From Anadara kagoshimensis (Eukaryota; Mollusca; Bivalvia; Arcoida; Arcidae), in assembly GCA_021292105.1 (NCBI GenBank), contig CM037857.1:36649932-36713931 (forward strand): DNA of 64,000 bases, given 5' to 3'. Shown piece by piece: positions 23,295 through 34,000 of this stretch. A model generated the notes under the pieces. It was given only the letters and a program-made list of their open reading frames with translations. It did not search any database and was not told where the DNA came from. Within the stretch, counting starts at the first letter, position 1; every line of letters begins with the position of its first letter. Position numbers and translations under genes: made by a program.

Positions 23295-24339
23295 CCCACG
23301 TAAAACACATGTTAGTAATAAACGCTAACATTCATACGTTTATTGGCAATTTATCATGGGAACAATCACGTATATACTGCTATTTGTCTCATGTAGCAGC
23401 TCTTGTCCAAATGAAAGTACCCGATTTCAGAAACAAATACAAATTACCAAAGTGTAATCATTGGTGTATTACTAGCAAATGCATGCATAAGTTAATAAAT
23501 TGTGGAACTGACAAAGTACATAGAATTGTTATAAATACTAAATTCTTTGTCAAACCCGATCAAATAGACAATTCAAATAAAACCCAGGGTTAGCTCTGCC
23601 GTTTTACAATTTAACCAATTTCTATCTTTTTATAATTCCGGCTCCAAGCAATAGATTTTGGCAAATATTTTTACTCAAATGTTTTTATCAATTTCATTAT
23701 GAGGTAGACAAAAATCATACCTGTTTTTACACAACTTTCATAAATGTTATAAACTGTTGATAAAAAACAAGCTATACAGAAGATTAGAAGAACTACAAAG
23801 AAAGATTTTTGTCGCTTTTAGTTTCTTTGTATTTCTTAAACATATAAATTTGCCCCTTAATTTTCAAATTGGCTAATGTATAGATCCAACTTTTGAGACC
23901 CAGAGCTTATCCTGAAGACGTGAAGTTTTGGTTACATCTCATGATCGATCTGATAGGATATCATGTTCATTGTAATACTCGAGTATCGTAGCTGACATCA
24001 ACTTTTCAGAGGAGCCAGAATAAAAAGGATGACGTGAATGTCAACAATATACACATTTATTACCAATCAAAGTTTTACAACAAATGTGTTCTGTTTACAC
24101 ATTTCCTTTTGTTGGCAGTAACTTCTTGGTGGTCGTAACTATTGCCAAGTGTGGTTTAATTCAGTTACACATTAAAACAAATTTAAATCATATGTTAGGA
24201 AAACCAAAAGGGTAATTTATAGTCTCTATGCATTTTATTATTAACATTCATGCATTAAATTATCCTTGGATTATGTTCATTAAACAACTTATCTCCGTAA
24301 AACGAGTTTAGTATGACGTCATTTAGTACCTCTTAATGG
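23295..24339. other. No recognisable feature
   Basis: A 94-codon open frame at 23309-23593 has no family motif and no clear splice context, so it is not called. Confidence 0.4.
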
Positions 24340-24610
24340 TCGACATGGCAGAGTGGTACTCACTATCACTGGCTTTCAAAGTCAAGGGTTGTTGGTTCGA
24401 ATCTCACTCAGGAATTTTCTGAGACGATTTTCATCTCCTGTCCATACTAGAGCTGTAAAAAGCTTACAGGATACAAGAAATTAGTCTTTCGGATGAGACT
24501 CAAAACCGAGGTCTCGTGTCTCAGTGCACGCTAAAGACACAATCTGTAGAGTTCGGAAATGAGTAGGCCACCTGTGGCCGCTACAGAGTACGCTTACAAC
24601 TAAAAAGCGA
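24340..24610 (+). mobile_element. tRNA-Ser/Leu-type SINE with conserved core
   Basis: The head, GACATGGCAGAGTGGTACTC with B box GGTTCGAATC, has the layout of a type II tRNA. It is followed by the core 'TTTCGGATGAGACTCAAAACC', 'GAGGTCTCGTGTCTCAGTGCACG' split over 24486-24530, a style of core seen in SINEs of many marine invertebrates. The acceptor stem does not close and the anticodon position would be TCA, so it is not a functional tRNA. Confidence 0.65.
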
Positions 24611-24668
24611 TTGAAACAGACTAAGCAAAGAGTAAGATTCACGGAATGATGTGAAATCGAGTGCATTA

Positions 24669-24847
24669 CAGTCGAACCTGCCTTAAAGACCACCTGTATA
24701 TGGGACCACGTGCTTATAAAGGTCAGTAGAATTGCATCCCAATTGTTCTTTATTCATATTATTTGAACCTGTATATAAAGGCCATCTGCCCATAAAGATC
24801 ACTTTTACTTGTTTTCTTTGTGTGGTCTTTATGGACAGGTTTGACTG
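24669..24847. mobile_element. pogo/Tigger-like MITE with TA target duplication
   Basis: CAGTCGAACCTGCCTTAAAG at the left pairs with TCTTTATGGACAGGTTTGAC-TG at the right. TA flanks both ends (24667-24668 and 24848-24849). Length is 179 bp and no transposase is present. Confidence 0.75.
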
Positions 24848-24849
24848 TA

Positions 24850-25675
24850 CTTTGAAAATTAAGTGTACGACTTCAAGATATATCATTCTGTGGCATTAAA
24901 GGGACTCCGTAGTTAAGCATTACTAAAGCATTACAAAAAAGACATAAGAATTCGAACTCGTCAAATATTTGATTACGTCTGGAATATGTTTTTTCTTACT
25001 TTCTGAAGCTTTATTTAATTAGCGATTATATAAGTTGTTTGTACATTTGTATTTCAATTGCATTCACGTTGCACAATATTTTAACACCAGAAACATCCCC
25101 TTTTACATAAAAAGAACTTGGATTCCCCACTTAACATTTATACCAGTAGTTAAAATGTGGTTTTCATTATTTTAGAATAGTATACTCCGGTATTTTACCG
25201 TGATGTAATGCAATTTAATAAAATTATCAACAGGTATACATTTACGTTAAAGAGCTTAATCAGTGTGTGCTCTTTAGAAAAGCGAAACAACAACAACAAT
25301 AACAACAACAAAAACCTCTTAGGGGTTACAGTATTAAGTAGGACTGGTTGTGCATGTCTTACGTAGAGTACAAGCTATTCGAAAGTTAAAGACGCTGTCA
25401 CACTCTAGCGTATAGAGCCAGCGTATGTGGAACGTGTCGAATATTTCGAAAAATTGTTTATACGCACACCTTTTCAGCGTATAGAGTCGATTTTCGGTTA
25501 ATGATCGTAAGAATAACGTAAACCTAGCGTACCATCGATCAGCGTATGAGTAGAGTGCGCATAGCGTTTGTCAGCGTATGTGAAGTGATGTGTATTCTAG
25601 TTCAAGGACGTATACCGACGTATGAGTAACGTATGTAGAACGTCACCCTAAAGATGTATAGTGTACATATACGTG
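24850..25675. other. AT-rich spacer with a cluster of RCGTATG words
   Basis: From 25405 to 25670 the word AGCGTATG/ACGTATG and close variants occur about ten times at irregular spacing, beginning with a 'CGCTGTCACACTCTAGCGTAT' segment. This may be an internal fragment of an unrecognised DNA element. 24850-25400 shows nothing. Confidence 0.35.
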
Positions 25676-25945
25676 GAGTATGTGGGAGGTCGTGGGTTCG
25701 AACCCTGGCCGTGGTCTGACTAAGACTTAAAAATAGATATTTACTATTCTTTCGCCAAGCAGTTGAAATCTAGAAATGAAATTCATGTAGTCTTTCCGAC
25801 GGTAAGATGCCGTGTAACGGCAGGCATGGCAATTTATTTGAAGAACCCTTCCTTCGTATAGCCCCAAGCCGCGCACTGCAAAGGTTAAAATATCTACAAC
25901 TTCACGTATAACTGGTGATGTTCGATATAAGTAAAATATTCTTCA
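25676..25945 (+). mobile_element. SINE, 5'-truncated, same family as 480-812
   Basis: It starts inside the tRNA-like head (GTGGGAGGTCGTGGGTTCGA, with the B box). It then follows the body of the 480-812 element (CTGACTAAGACTTAAAAATAG, CTTTCGCCAAGCAGTTG) to the tail region (GATATAAGTAAAATATTCTT). Confidence 0.65.
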
Positions 25946-25949
25946 CATG

Positions 25950-25997
25950 GACACAAAACAACATTCATTCAATCAATCAAATGATCGATGATGATCG

Positions 25998-26036
<39 letters not shown>

Positions 26037-26037
26037 T
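25950..26037. repeat. (ATCA)n microsatellite
   Basis: ATCA/TCAA repeats, with two GATCGATGATGATC interruptions at the left. Confidence 0.85.
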
Positions 26038-26316
26038 TATAAAGAAGAACTTTGACTGATCGTATAAGATAATGGATATAGGGCACATTTTACGTTACTA
26101 CAACATACATGTATTTGTGTCCGTTATGCACGAATTTGTTGCATAACCACACAAGATGAAGAATAAAACCAATGATTGTTTAGTCTATCTTAACTTAACA
26201 CAAACATAACATAAGACATGTAGTTAGTTTTTTAGTGATAGGGTTTATTTCTTTTCAAACATTAGTGCTCGTGTTACGGAATAACAGATTTATCTTATAT
26301 TACATATTATAATAAT

Positions 26317-26362
26317 ACCAGTTTTATATTTACAGCACTAGACGGCCGTTTCGGAATACATA
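26317..26362 (+). repeat. Dispersed 45-bp conserved core, copy 1
   Basis: ACCAGTTTTATATTTACAGC followed by ACTAGACGGCCGTTTCGGAA-TAC. The same core occurs at 36663-36702 (+) and 42470-42515 (-), while the flanks differ. The class is unknown. Confidence 0.6.
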
Positions 26363-26439
26363 TACATATATATGAGAGAGACCGCCAGTGACTGATCGGT
26401 CTATACGTTTTCCGTATGTACAGGATATCAAAAAGGCCA

Positions 26440-26560
26440 GGTAAACTACCACGTCTGTCATGGCAAGCCGGGTAAACTACCACGTCTGTCACGACAAGCC
26501 GGGTAAACTACCACGTCTGTCACGACAAGCCGGGTAAACTACCACGTCTGTCATGATAAT
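26440..26560 (+). repeat. 31-bp minisatellite, four units
   Basis: GGTAAACTACCACGTCTGTC plus CACGACAAGCC, with starts at 26440, 26471, 26502 and 26533. Confidence 0.85.
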
Positions 26561-27139
26561 GAGGGATTTTGTCCACTAGTTGCTTTTTCATGATCTTCAC
26601 ATTAAAACAAGATTATATAATAGAGAAATAAATTTCATAAAATCAAATCAAACAATGCTTTATTGAAAAAAATACTCCTCGTTCTTTGAATTCCATTTAC
26701 TTTTGTTTTAAGTAATAAACTTGATCAAAGAAAAACCTGGCTTGGTTATAATGTGACCAACTTTCGATAACAACCACAACTGTAAAAGAAATGAAGACTA
26801 GCTGATTGATATATGCTTAGTATAATATCTCTATATTAAATTTAGACGGTGATTGTCCGCCCATTAAATCCATAAAGAAATTTGCTTAATACTATCTAAT
26901 CTATACATTCCACCCCTAAATTAATCTAGCTTTACTGTATATACCTAAAGAACAATGGCATGATATTGCCAAAAAACCCAGACTGGACCTTATACAGGAC
27001 AGGCCTGTTAAAAGTTAGACAGTCTTACGAAATAGTGCCGAATGTGTAGCTTATTTCGGACCCGTATTAGCTATACATGTATCTGGGTTTTTTTTATTTA
27101 TTTTTTTTAAACATTTTACATAATATATTAAGACACTCG
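26561..27139. other. No recognisable feature
   Basis: AT-rich sequence upstream of the reverse transcriptase fragment. The upstream half of the element is not present here. Confidence 0.45.
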
Positions 27140-28110
27140 CTCACCCACATATTATCAGTTATATGGATTCTGGTTATTTTGTCAAGCATCATACGGATTC
27201 CAAACAAAAATATACTGAAGATACCATCAACAAAATGTTAGAGTTTTTGATAGATAACATATTTGTTGTGTTTGGTAATATAGTTTTTCAGCAAACAATC
27301 GGTATACCAATGGGTACAAACTGTGCACCATTGCTTGCTGATTTGTTTCTTTATTCTTACGAAGCAGAATTTATGCAGAACCTTGTTAAATCTGGAGAGA
27401 AAACTGTCGCCAAATCATTCAACTCAACATACAGATACATAGATGACGTTCTGTCTCTTAACAATCCTAAATTTGGAGACTATGTAAATGTCATCTATCC
27501 TAGTGAGCTTGAAATAAAAGACACGACTGATTCCTCAAGTTCTGCTTCATATTTAGACTTATACCTGAATTATGACGCACAAGAAAGGCTACATTTGAAA
27601 CTTTATGACAAACGTGATGACTTCAATTTTTCTATTGTCAACTTTCCTTTTTTATGCAGCAATATACCTGCTTCTCCTGCTTATGGTGTATTTGTTTCCC
27701 AATTAATACGCTATGGTAGAGCTTGTTCCCACTACGGGGACTTTGTACAACGAAGTAGGCTGCTTGCAAATAAATTGTTGACTCAGGGATATTGCAAGCC
27801 TAGGCTTATCAAGGCCCTCAAAAAGTTTTATGGCCGTCATCACAGTATTGTTGATAAGTTTGATGTCTCTGTGTCCAGGATTGCCTTGGATATATTTGAC
27901 GTCTCATAGTTCCATGTTCCTTTCACACAATTTTGATTACACACGTGACGGGTGTAGCTAGCTAAACAGGAGGTGCTTACCCTTCCATAGCACCCGGCCT
28001 CACTTCCCTGGTGGAAGTTCACGTGTCTAACCTAACTTGTCAGTTCCAAAGTTTTTACTTTGCTTCTGGATTGTGATTCGGAAATGGATAAGTATGTTTG
28101 TTTTTTATTA
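27140..28110 (+). mobile_element. Penelope-like retroelement, 5'-truncated copy with RT and 3' UTR
   Basis: A 248-codon open frame (27163-27909) is followed by the 3' UTR and tail found in truncated form throughout this window. The UTR contains GTGACGGGTGTAGCTAGC, CCGGCCTCACTTCCCTGGTG and TTTACTTTGCTTCTGGATTG, and ends near GTATGTTTGTTTTT. This is the best-preserved copy in the window and serves as the reference for the others. The coding part starts inside the RT, so the N-terminal half and any 5' region are missing. The assignment to Penelope-like elements rests on the RT style; another non-LTR lineage cannot be excluded. Confidence 0.7.
27163..27909 (+). CDS. Reverse transcriptase, C-terminal part (mobile element)
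   Basis: The motifs are in RT order: MLEFLIDNIFVVFGNIVFQQ; GIPMGTNCAPLLADLF (palm motif B region); FRYIDD-type catalytic box seen as YRYIDDVLSLNN at about residues 90-101; then SYLDLYL, LYDKRDDFNF and SNIPASPAYGVF. The C-terminus (KALKKFYGRHHSIVDKF) leads to a TAG stop at 27907-27909. The first Met falls inside the domain, so the frame is a truncated remnant and not a full enzyme. Such a protein would copy element RNA at a nicked target; with no N-terminus and no endonuclease domain in view, activity is not expected. It lies 1.1 kb upstream of the spondin-like gene and is unrelated to it. Confidence 0.8.
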   Translation: MDSGYFVKHHTDSKQKYTEDTINKMLEFLIDNIFVVFGNIVFQQTIGIPMGTNCAPLLADLFLYSYEAEFMQNLVKSGEKTVAKSFNSTYRYIDDVLSLNNPKFGDYVNVIYPSELEIKDTTDSSSSASYLDLYLNYDAQERLHLKLYDKRDDFNFSIVNFPFLCSNIPASPAYGVFVSQLIRYGRACSHYGDFVQRSRLLANKLLTQGYCKPRLIKALKKFYGRHHSIVDKFDVSVSRIALDIFDVS

Positions 28111-28720
28111 TATCTTGTGGGTATCTGCTATATCTATCTCTGGACAGCATTGTAATCTCTAGCTATCCATGTCTAGGTCACATGACAGGAGAGGCGCTAG
28201 CTCAGTGTTAAGCTTTCGGCAGCTCTATACTATGTGTTAAACACACAGGCGCTTGAAATGGTTAATAAAAGAAATCATTGACCGTATCAAGCGTCTGTGT
28301 TTAAATATTCGAAATAATTTCAGAAAAATGAAGATCTTTATCTAAGTTATTTCTTTAAAATAACAATAAAAATTGTCTCGTCTCGAAAAAAGACAATTGA
28401 TGACCAATAAAAGTGCAGGATTAGATAGAAAATTTATAGAACGTTGTCATTATCATGATTCTGTCAAGATTTTGGTGTTTATAGAACGTTGTAATTCTGT
28501 CAATAAGTTTTATCACTAATGATGAGAGAAGACCATCGCCGTTCTTGTTATGTTTAGTGCGTTATAAGACATACATTACAAGACTTTGAAAGTCATACAT
28601 TATTACAACAAAGTTATTATTCTGTTTAACACACTATTTCTCACCATACCATAACACATTGCAATAAAAATCTATGTTAATAAACATTACACATATATGT
28701 TGGCATGATTCCTGATTTCA
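28111..28720. other. Upstream region of the spondin-like gene
   Basis: At 28185-28255 a short piece (CTAGCTCAGTGTTAAGCTTTC) resembles the ends of the MITE at 43718 and 47281. An imperfect inverted pair, GTGTTAAACACACAGGCGCTTG with TCAAGCGTCTGTGTTTAA, lies at 28234-28306. Nothing else is supported. Confidence 0.4.
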
Positions 28721-28726
28721 GGAACA

Positions 28727-28739
28727 TCCAATGACGTCA
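28727..28739 (+). promoter_or_regulatory. CCAAT box and palindromic CRE upstream of the spondin-like gene
   Basis: CCAATGACGTCA places a CCAAT pentamer directly against a full TGACGTCA cAMP-response element, about 190 bp upstream of the TATA box. Binding is inferred only from the motif. Confidence 0.4.
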
Positions 28740-28930
28740 TAGAGACATCAAACTCCTGCAATTAATCAAAGAAAAATGTAATGGCCATATGTTTCTTTCC
28801 TCCAAAGACAGATTTGCGTACTTTATGAACTGGATTTAGTTCCATGGCTTCGCCTCAATAACCACAGCTCATTGACCTCAATCAGCGCAGACGATACACA
28901 AAATCCGCTGGGGGCCGATCTAGACAGTTG

Positions 28931-28938
28931 TATATAAA
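28931..28938 (+). promoter_or_regulatory. TATA box of the spondin-like gene
   Basis: TATATAAA at 28931, 79 bp before the start codon. It predicts transcription start near 28960 and a 5' UTR of about 50 bases (TTCCGCTTCTCGTCAC region). Confidence 0.55.
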
Positions 28939-29009
28939 GTCGACTTCCGCTTCTCGTCACTTATAACAAATATCTTTCACACTGTTGTGTATTTACACGT
29001 GTATTAACC

Positions 29010-29256
29010 ATGTCGCGTTTATCTATGATGCGGACTTATCATTTCTTATACATTGTGCTTATTTTTATTTTGTTTACTTTTTGCGATTCAAAACCGTCAA
29101 AAGGAAAAACAAATAAAGGTGTTAAACGTGCAGGAAAATGCAGAACAAAAATGTTAGCTGAATATAATCTGGCGTTTTATGCCGACTGGTCACCTACTGT
29201 GTTCAATAAGCTATATCCAAGATACCGACCATCTGCCCAATGGTCAAAGCTTGTAG
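29010..29256 (+). CDS. Spondin-like gene exon 1
   Basis: The start ATG at 29010 is the first after the TATA box. The donor TAG|GTAAGT at 29257 is a strong consensus. It codes for the signal peptide, a Lys-rich stretch and the first part of spondin_N, ending ...QWSKLV. Read-through of the intron stops at 29336. Confidence 0.9.
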
Positions 29257-31024
29257 GTAAGTCATTTCAATGTCATTATTTATTTATTTATTTATTAAGG
29301 TTATTTTTTGTTTTAATCTTCGTTGATCATTGCTAAATATATGTTTTACCTGTACAAATGTATTTCTTTCATTTCGTTTTAAATATTTATTTGTTTGCAA
29401 TATTTGTCTTTTTAATTTTTTTTAAATTTGTTTAACTTCTGCTGGATCTATCTATTGCAATAAACATTTTATTATCATACAACCCTTTTTTAAAAGCATT
29501 TAAAAAATTATAAATGCAGGAAGTTACTGTCGTTATTGAATACTGTAAATGCTACCAATTTTCAATTGAAGAGTTTTTAATAACATGCACATGTATTTTT
29601 CTGATAAAACCAATTTACAACAAAATGCATTTTCTTCTTTGCAAATTCTACATCTTCAGCTCATGACTCTTTAACTGACCAATATTTAAATAAATGCTTA
29701 ATTCAATTGTTGTAAAATGATAATATTCTGAATACTGTGAATCCGGGAGAATTTTTCGTGTATCATTTTCACATAAATTCGCGCGAAAATATTCCTTGCG
29801 CGAATATTTTATATGAAATTATCTCATTCCGTGTCCAGGATTTGACGCCCATAAGTTCAATGTTCTTTTCACCCAATTTTGATAATACACGTGACGGGTA
29901 TAGCGATGCTAACCTTTCTGGAGCACCCGGTCTCACTTCTCTTGTTTAACCTAACTTGTCAGTTTCAAAGTTTTTACTTTGCTTCTGGATTGTGATTTGG
30001 ACATGGGTTAGTATGTTTGTTTTTACTTTGCTTCTGGATTGTGATTTGGACATGGGTTAGTATGTTTGTTTTTACTTGGCTTCTGGATTGTGATTTGGAC
30101 ATGAGTTAGTATGTTTGTTTTTACTTTGCTTCTGGATTGTGATTTGGACATGGGTTAGTATGCTTCTGGATTGTGCTTTGGACATGGATTAGTATGTTTG
30201 TTTTACTTTGCTTCTGGATTGTGATTTGGACATTGGTTAGTATGTTTGTTTTTACTTTACTTCTGGATTGTGATTTGGACATGGGTTAGTATGTTTGTTT
30301 TTACTTTGCTTCTGGATTGTGATTTGAACATGGATTAGTATGTTTGTTTTTACTTGTCTTCTGGATTGTGATTTGGACATGGATTAGTATGTTTGTTTTT
30401 ACTTGTCTTCTGGATTGTGATTTGGACATGGTTAGTATGTTTGTTTTGCTTTGCTTCTGGGTTGTGATTTGGACATGGGTTAGTATGTTTGTTTTTACTT
30501 TACTTTTGAATTGTGATTAAGACATGGGTTAGTACGTTTGTTTTTACTTTGCTTCTGGATTGTGATTTAGACATGGGTTAGTATGTTTGTTTTTTATCAC
30601 TAACATTTGCACTGACGACCCCCACGTCCTCTAAACATTTGTGTATGTTATTTTGTGTTCTTGGTTGCACTGGTACTGACTTAAAATCTTTCATGATATG
30701 TTTAAGTTCATTTTAGCGAAACAGGAGATTCTTGACGTTCCGGAGCACTCGGCCTCACTTCTCTGGTGGAAGTTCAGGTGTTTAAGCTAATTTGTCAGTT
30801 CCAAAGTTTTACTTTGCTTTAGGATTGTTAGATGGGCATGGATTAATGTAATTGTATTACTATAATTATTATTATTATTAAAAGATATTTCTCTACATGG
30901 TTTGTCTTCTACCGAGGAGCTTTAGAACGTGACGAGACAATGTTTATTTTTATAGTTCCAATATCATGGGAACAATTTCTTATAATATCAAACTAAAATA
31001 AAAGGTTACATGTATATCCACAAT

Positions 31025-31077
<53 letters not shown>

Positions 31078-34000
31078 ACATTATCCTGGTTGCTGAAAAT
31101 ATAATGCATATTTGTTTTAATTAGTATTCTTTACATGTATAAGGTAAGGTCATGTATATATGATATACCGGTATATTATTTGTAGGTGTATAGATGTCAG
31201 TGACTGTTGTAAACGTCATGCTATATGTTATATTGTATGTCAAAATAAAGTAAAAAACAAACATACCAATCCAAGTCCAAATCACAATCCTAAAGCAGTA
31301 AAACAAACATATCAATCCAAGTCCAAATCGCAACCCGGAAGTAAAGTAAAAACAAACATACCAATCCATGTCCAAATCACAATCCTAAAGCACGGTAAAA
31401 CAACATACAATCCAAGTCCAAATCACAATCCTAAAGCACGGTAAAACAAACATACCAATCCATGTCCAAATCACAATCCTAAAGCACGGTAAAACAAACA
31501 TACCAATCCATGTCCAAATCACAATCCTAAAGCACGGTAAAACAAACATACCAATCCATGTCCAAATCACAATCCTAAAGCACGGTAAAACAAACATACC
31601 AATCCATGTCCAAATCACAATCCTAAAGCACGGTAAAACAAACATACCAATCCATGTCCAAATCACAATCCTAAAGCACGGTAAAACAAACATACCAATC
31701 CAGTCCAAATCACAATCCTAAAGCACGGTAAAACAAACATACCAATCCAAGTCCAAATCACAATCCTAAAGCACGGTAAAACAAACATACCAATCCAGTC
31801 CAAATCACAATCCTAAAGCACGGTAAAACAAACATACCAATCCAAGTCCAAATCACAATCCTAAAGCACGGTAAAACAAACATACCAATCCAAGTCCAAA
31901 TCACAATCCTAAAGCACGGTAAAACAAACATACCAATCCATGTCCAATCACAATCCTAAAGCACGGTAAAACAAACATACCAATCCAAGTCCCAATCACA
32001 ATCCTAAAGCACGGTAAAACAAACATACCAATCCATGTCCAATCACAATCCTAAAGCACGGTAAAACAAACATACCAATCCAGTCCCAATCACAATCCTA
32101 AAGCACGGTAAAACAAACATACCAATCCAGTCCAATCACAATCCTAAAGCACGGTAAAACAAACATACCAATCCAAGTCCAAATCACAATCCTAAAGCAC
32201 GGTAAAACAAACATACCAATCCAAGTCCAAATCACAATCCTAAAGCACGGTAAAACAAACATACCAATCCATGTCCCAATCACAATCCTAAAGCACGGTA
32301 AAACAAACATACCAATCCATGTCCCAATCACAATCCTAAAGCACGGTAAAACAAACATACCAATCCAAGTCCAATCACAATCCTAAAGCACGGTAAAACA
32401 AACATACCAATCCATGTCCAATCACAATCCTAAAGCACGGTAAAACAGACATACCAATCCATGTCCAAATCACAATCCTAAAGCACGTATAAAACAGACA
32501 TACCAATCCATGTCCAAATCACAATCTAAAGCAGTATAAACAGACATACCAATCCATGTCCAAATCACAATCTATAGCACAGTATAAACAGACATACCAA
32601 TCCATGTCCAAATCACAATCTAAGGCACAGTATAAACAGATATACCAATCCATGTCCAAATCACAATCTGAAAGCACAGTATAAACAGACATACCAATCC
32701 ATGTCCAAATCACAATCTATAGGCACAGTATAAACAGACATACCAATCCATGTCCAAATCACAATCTATAGGCACAGTAAAACAGACATACCAATCCATG
32801 TCCAAATCACAATCTAAAGCACAGTATAAACAGACATACCAATCCATGTCCAAATCACAATCTATAGGCACAGTATAAACAGACATACCAATCCATGTCC
32901 AAATCACAATCTAAAAGCACAGTATAAACAGACATACCAATCCATGTCCAAATCACAATCTAAGCACAGTATAAACAGACATACCAATCCATGTCCAAAT
33001 CACAATCTAAAAGCACAGTATAAACAGACATACCAATCCATGTCCAAATCACAATCTAAAAGCACAGTATAAACAGACATACCAATCCATGTCCAAATCA
33101 CAATCTAAAAGCACAGTATAAACAGACATACCAATCCATGTCCAAAATCACAATCTAAAGCACAGTATAAACAGACATACCAATCCATGTCCAAATCACA
33201 ATCTATAGGCACAGTATAAACAGACATACCAATCCATGTCCAAATCACAATCTATAGGCACAGTATAAACAGACATACCAATCCATGTCCAAATCACAAT
33301 CTATAGGCACAGTATAAACAGACATACCAATCCATGTCCAAATCACAATCTATAGGCACAGTATAAACAGACATACCAATCCATGTCCAAATCACAATCT
33401 ATAGGCACAGTATAAACAGACATACCAATCCATGTCCAAATCACAATCTAAAAGCACAGTATAAACAGACATACCAATCCATGTCCAAATCACAATCTAA
33501 AAGCACAGTATAAACAGACATACCAATCCATGTCCAAATCACAATCTAAAAGCACAGTATAAACAGACATACCAATCCATGTCCAAATCACAATCTATAG
33601 GCACAGTATAAACAGACATACCAATCCATGTCCAAATCACAATCTATAGGCACAGTATAAACAGACATACCAATCCATGTCCAAATCACAATCTAAAAGC
33701 ACAGTATAAACAGACATACCAATCCATGTCCAAATCACAATCTAAAAGCACAGTATAAACAGACATACCAATCCATGTCCAAATCACAATCTATAGGCAC
33801 AGTATAAACAGACATACCAATCCATGTCCAAATCACAATCTATACGCACAGTATAAACAGACATACCAATCCATGTCCAAATCACAATCTATAGGCACAG
33901 TATAAACAGACATACCAATCCATGTCCAAATCACAATCTATAGGCACAGTATAAACAGACATACCAATCCGTGTCCAAATCACAATCTAAAAGCACAGTA

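Noticed and set aside
23309-23593. 94-codon open frame with several cysteines
   Set aside because: No recognised family, no splice sites or promoter that would support it.
24340-24430. Functional tRNA gene
   Set aside because: A and B boxes are present but the acceptor stem does not close and a SINE body follows directly.
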